A DNA stretch of 64,000 nucleotides from Megascapheus bottae. Its lineage: Eukaryota > Chordata > Mammalia > Rodentia > Geomyidae. The stretch is from NCBI GenBank assembly GCA_024803745.1, contig JANJXV010000039.1, forward strand, positions 11,168,501 to 11,232,500. The letters run 5' to 3'. The notes under the pieces were generated by a model. That model was not told the DNA's origin, made no database searches, and saw nothing but the letters and a program-made list of their open reading frames with translations. Shown piece after piece: positions 63,486-64,000 of this stretch. Numbering within the stretch: the first letter of the stretch is position 1; each line of letters starts with the position of its first letter. Made by a program: the position numbers and the translations under genes.

Positions 63486-63695
63486 TACTGGTCCTGGGTC
63501 TGGGCCTTGCTTCTCTCCCTTAGCTTTTTCTCTCGGGGCTCTCTTACTTGAGCCACAGTCCCACTTACAGCTTTTTGGTGGTTCATTGGAGATAAGAATC
63601 TCAGGGACTTTCCTGCCTGAGCTGGCTTCCAACTGTGATCCTCAGATCTCCTCCTAAATAGCTCCCATGACAGGTGTGAGCCAGTAGTGCCAGGT
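63486..63695 (-). repeat. SINE-A, antisense
   Basis: 'tactggtcctgggtctgggc', 'cttacttgagccacagtccc', 'ggtggttcattggagataag', 'gatcctcagatctcctccta' and 'gtgagccagtagtgccaggt'. Confidence 0.92.
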
Positions 63696-64000
63696 GGGAA
63701 TTTATATCTCTAGCAAATCCCCTAGTGATGCCTTCAAGCCCTTGGTCCTGGGCCACTCTTGGAAACCTGGCTGTGTCTCCCTCCCTGCTGCCTTTTCCAT
63801 GTTAAAGAAAGTTTCACCCACTCCCCAGTAGAGCCTGTGGGCCGTATGAAATTGTTGATCATCTGGAGAGTATGAGGTCTTTCCTCTTTAAAGTGTAATC
63901 ACCCACATAGGAAAGCATCAGAATATAAATGATGCAGAAAACGCAAAGATGTGGGATACCCGTTCCTGTTCTGTGCAAAAATCACCACTCACTCCCCTCT
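63696..64000. other. unique non-coding sequence
   Basis: Single-copy DNA to the window edge; no element recognised. Confidence 0.4.

Noticed and set aside
1..64000. Endogenous retrovirus or DNA virus insertion
   Set aside because: No paired LTRs, primer-binding site or gag/pol-like frame could be found on either strand.

Overview
This is a 64 kb stretch of mammalian nuclear DNA with no supportable protein-coding gene, exon, structural RNA gene or CpG island. The most likely source is a rodent, and within rodents a geomyoid (kangaroo rat, pocket mouse or pocket gopher). That is inferred from its repeats: degenerate B1-type elements, plus about 75 copies of SINEs whose 3' part matches the rodent ID (BC1/tRNA-Ala-like) pattern. 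Family-level attribution comes from memory of rodent SINE structures and is moderate confidence; mammal is near certain.

Two SINE types dominate. 'SINE-A' is about 200-230 bp. Its 5' monomer is 7SL/B1-like, with an A-box-like 'tggctcatgcc' and a B-box-like 'ggttcaaagcc'. A linker 'gactcttatctccaattaac' leads to an ID-like 3' monomer with A-box 'tggctcaagtgg' and B-box 'gagttcaagtcc'. 'SINE-B' is about 190-200 bp. It starts with an ID-like monomer ('cctagtggtagagtgcttgc', 'ggttcgattcc', 'taccacatacatag') fused to the same ID-like 3' monomer as SINE-A. Copies lie on both strands, often in tandem or nested, and several have clear target-site duplications (TSDs).

The second theme is simple repeats: about two dozen (CA/GT)n arrays, long GA/CT and GGA tracts, GGAA/GGGA polypurine blocks, GGAT/ATCC arrays at 1.1-1.5, 19.2 and 33.4-34.7 kb, and many G or C homopolymers of 10 or more. 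Many arrays start exactly at a SINE 3' end or inside a SINE linker, so much of the microsatellite load appears SINE-born.

Layout: 0-6 kb is mostly unique sequence with one GGAT array and sparse SINEs; 6-12.1 kb is SINE-dense, ending in a four-SINE tandem; 12.1-20 kb is unique, AT-rich, low in SINEs and may hold conserved non-coding elements; 20-36 kb is SINE-dense with the interrupted ATCC array and a polypyrimidine block; 36-46 kb is SINE-dense; 46.1-48.5 kb is a SINE-free AT-rich island; 48.5-56 kb mixes SINEs and purine arrays around a SINE-free block at 52.1-53.1 kb; 57-61 kb is again SINE-poor and AT-rich; 61-64 kb returns to SINEs. SINE-free blocks rich in homeodomain-like AT motifs would fit a gene desert or large intron carrying regulatory elements, but no gene identity can be read from the sequence. 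I found no novel multi-gene system. The most notable observations concern SINE structure (a chimeric element, an internally duplicated subfamily, nested insertions with perfect TSDs) and SINE-seeded microsatellites.
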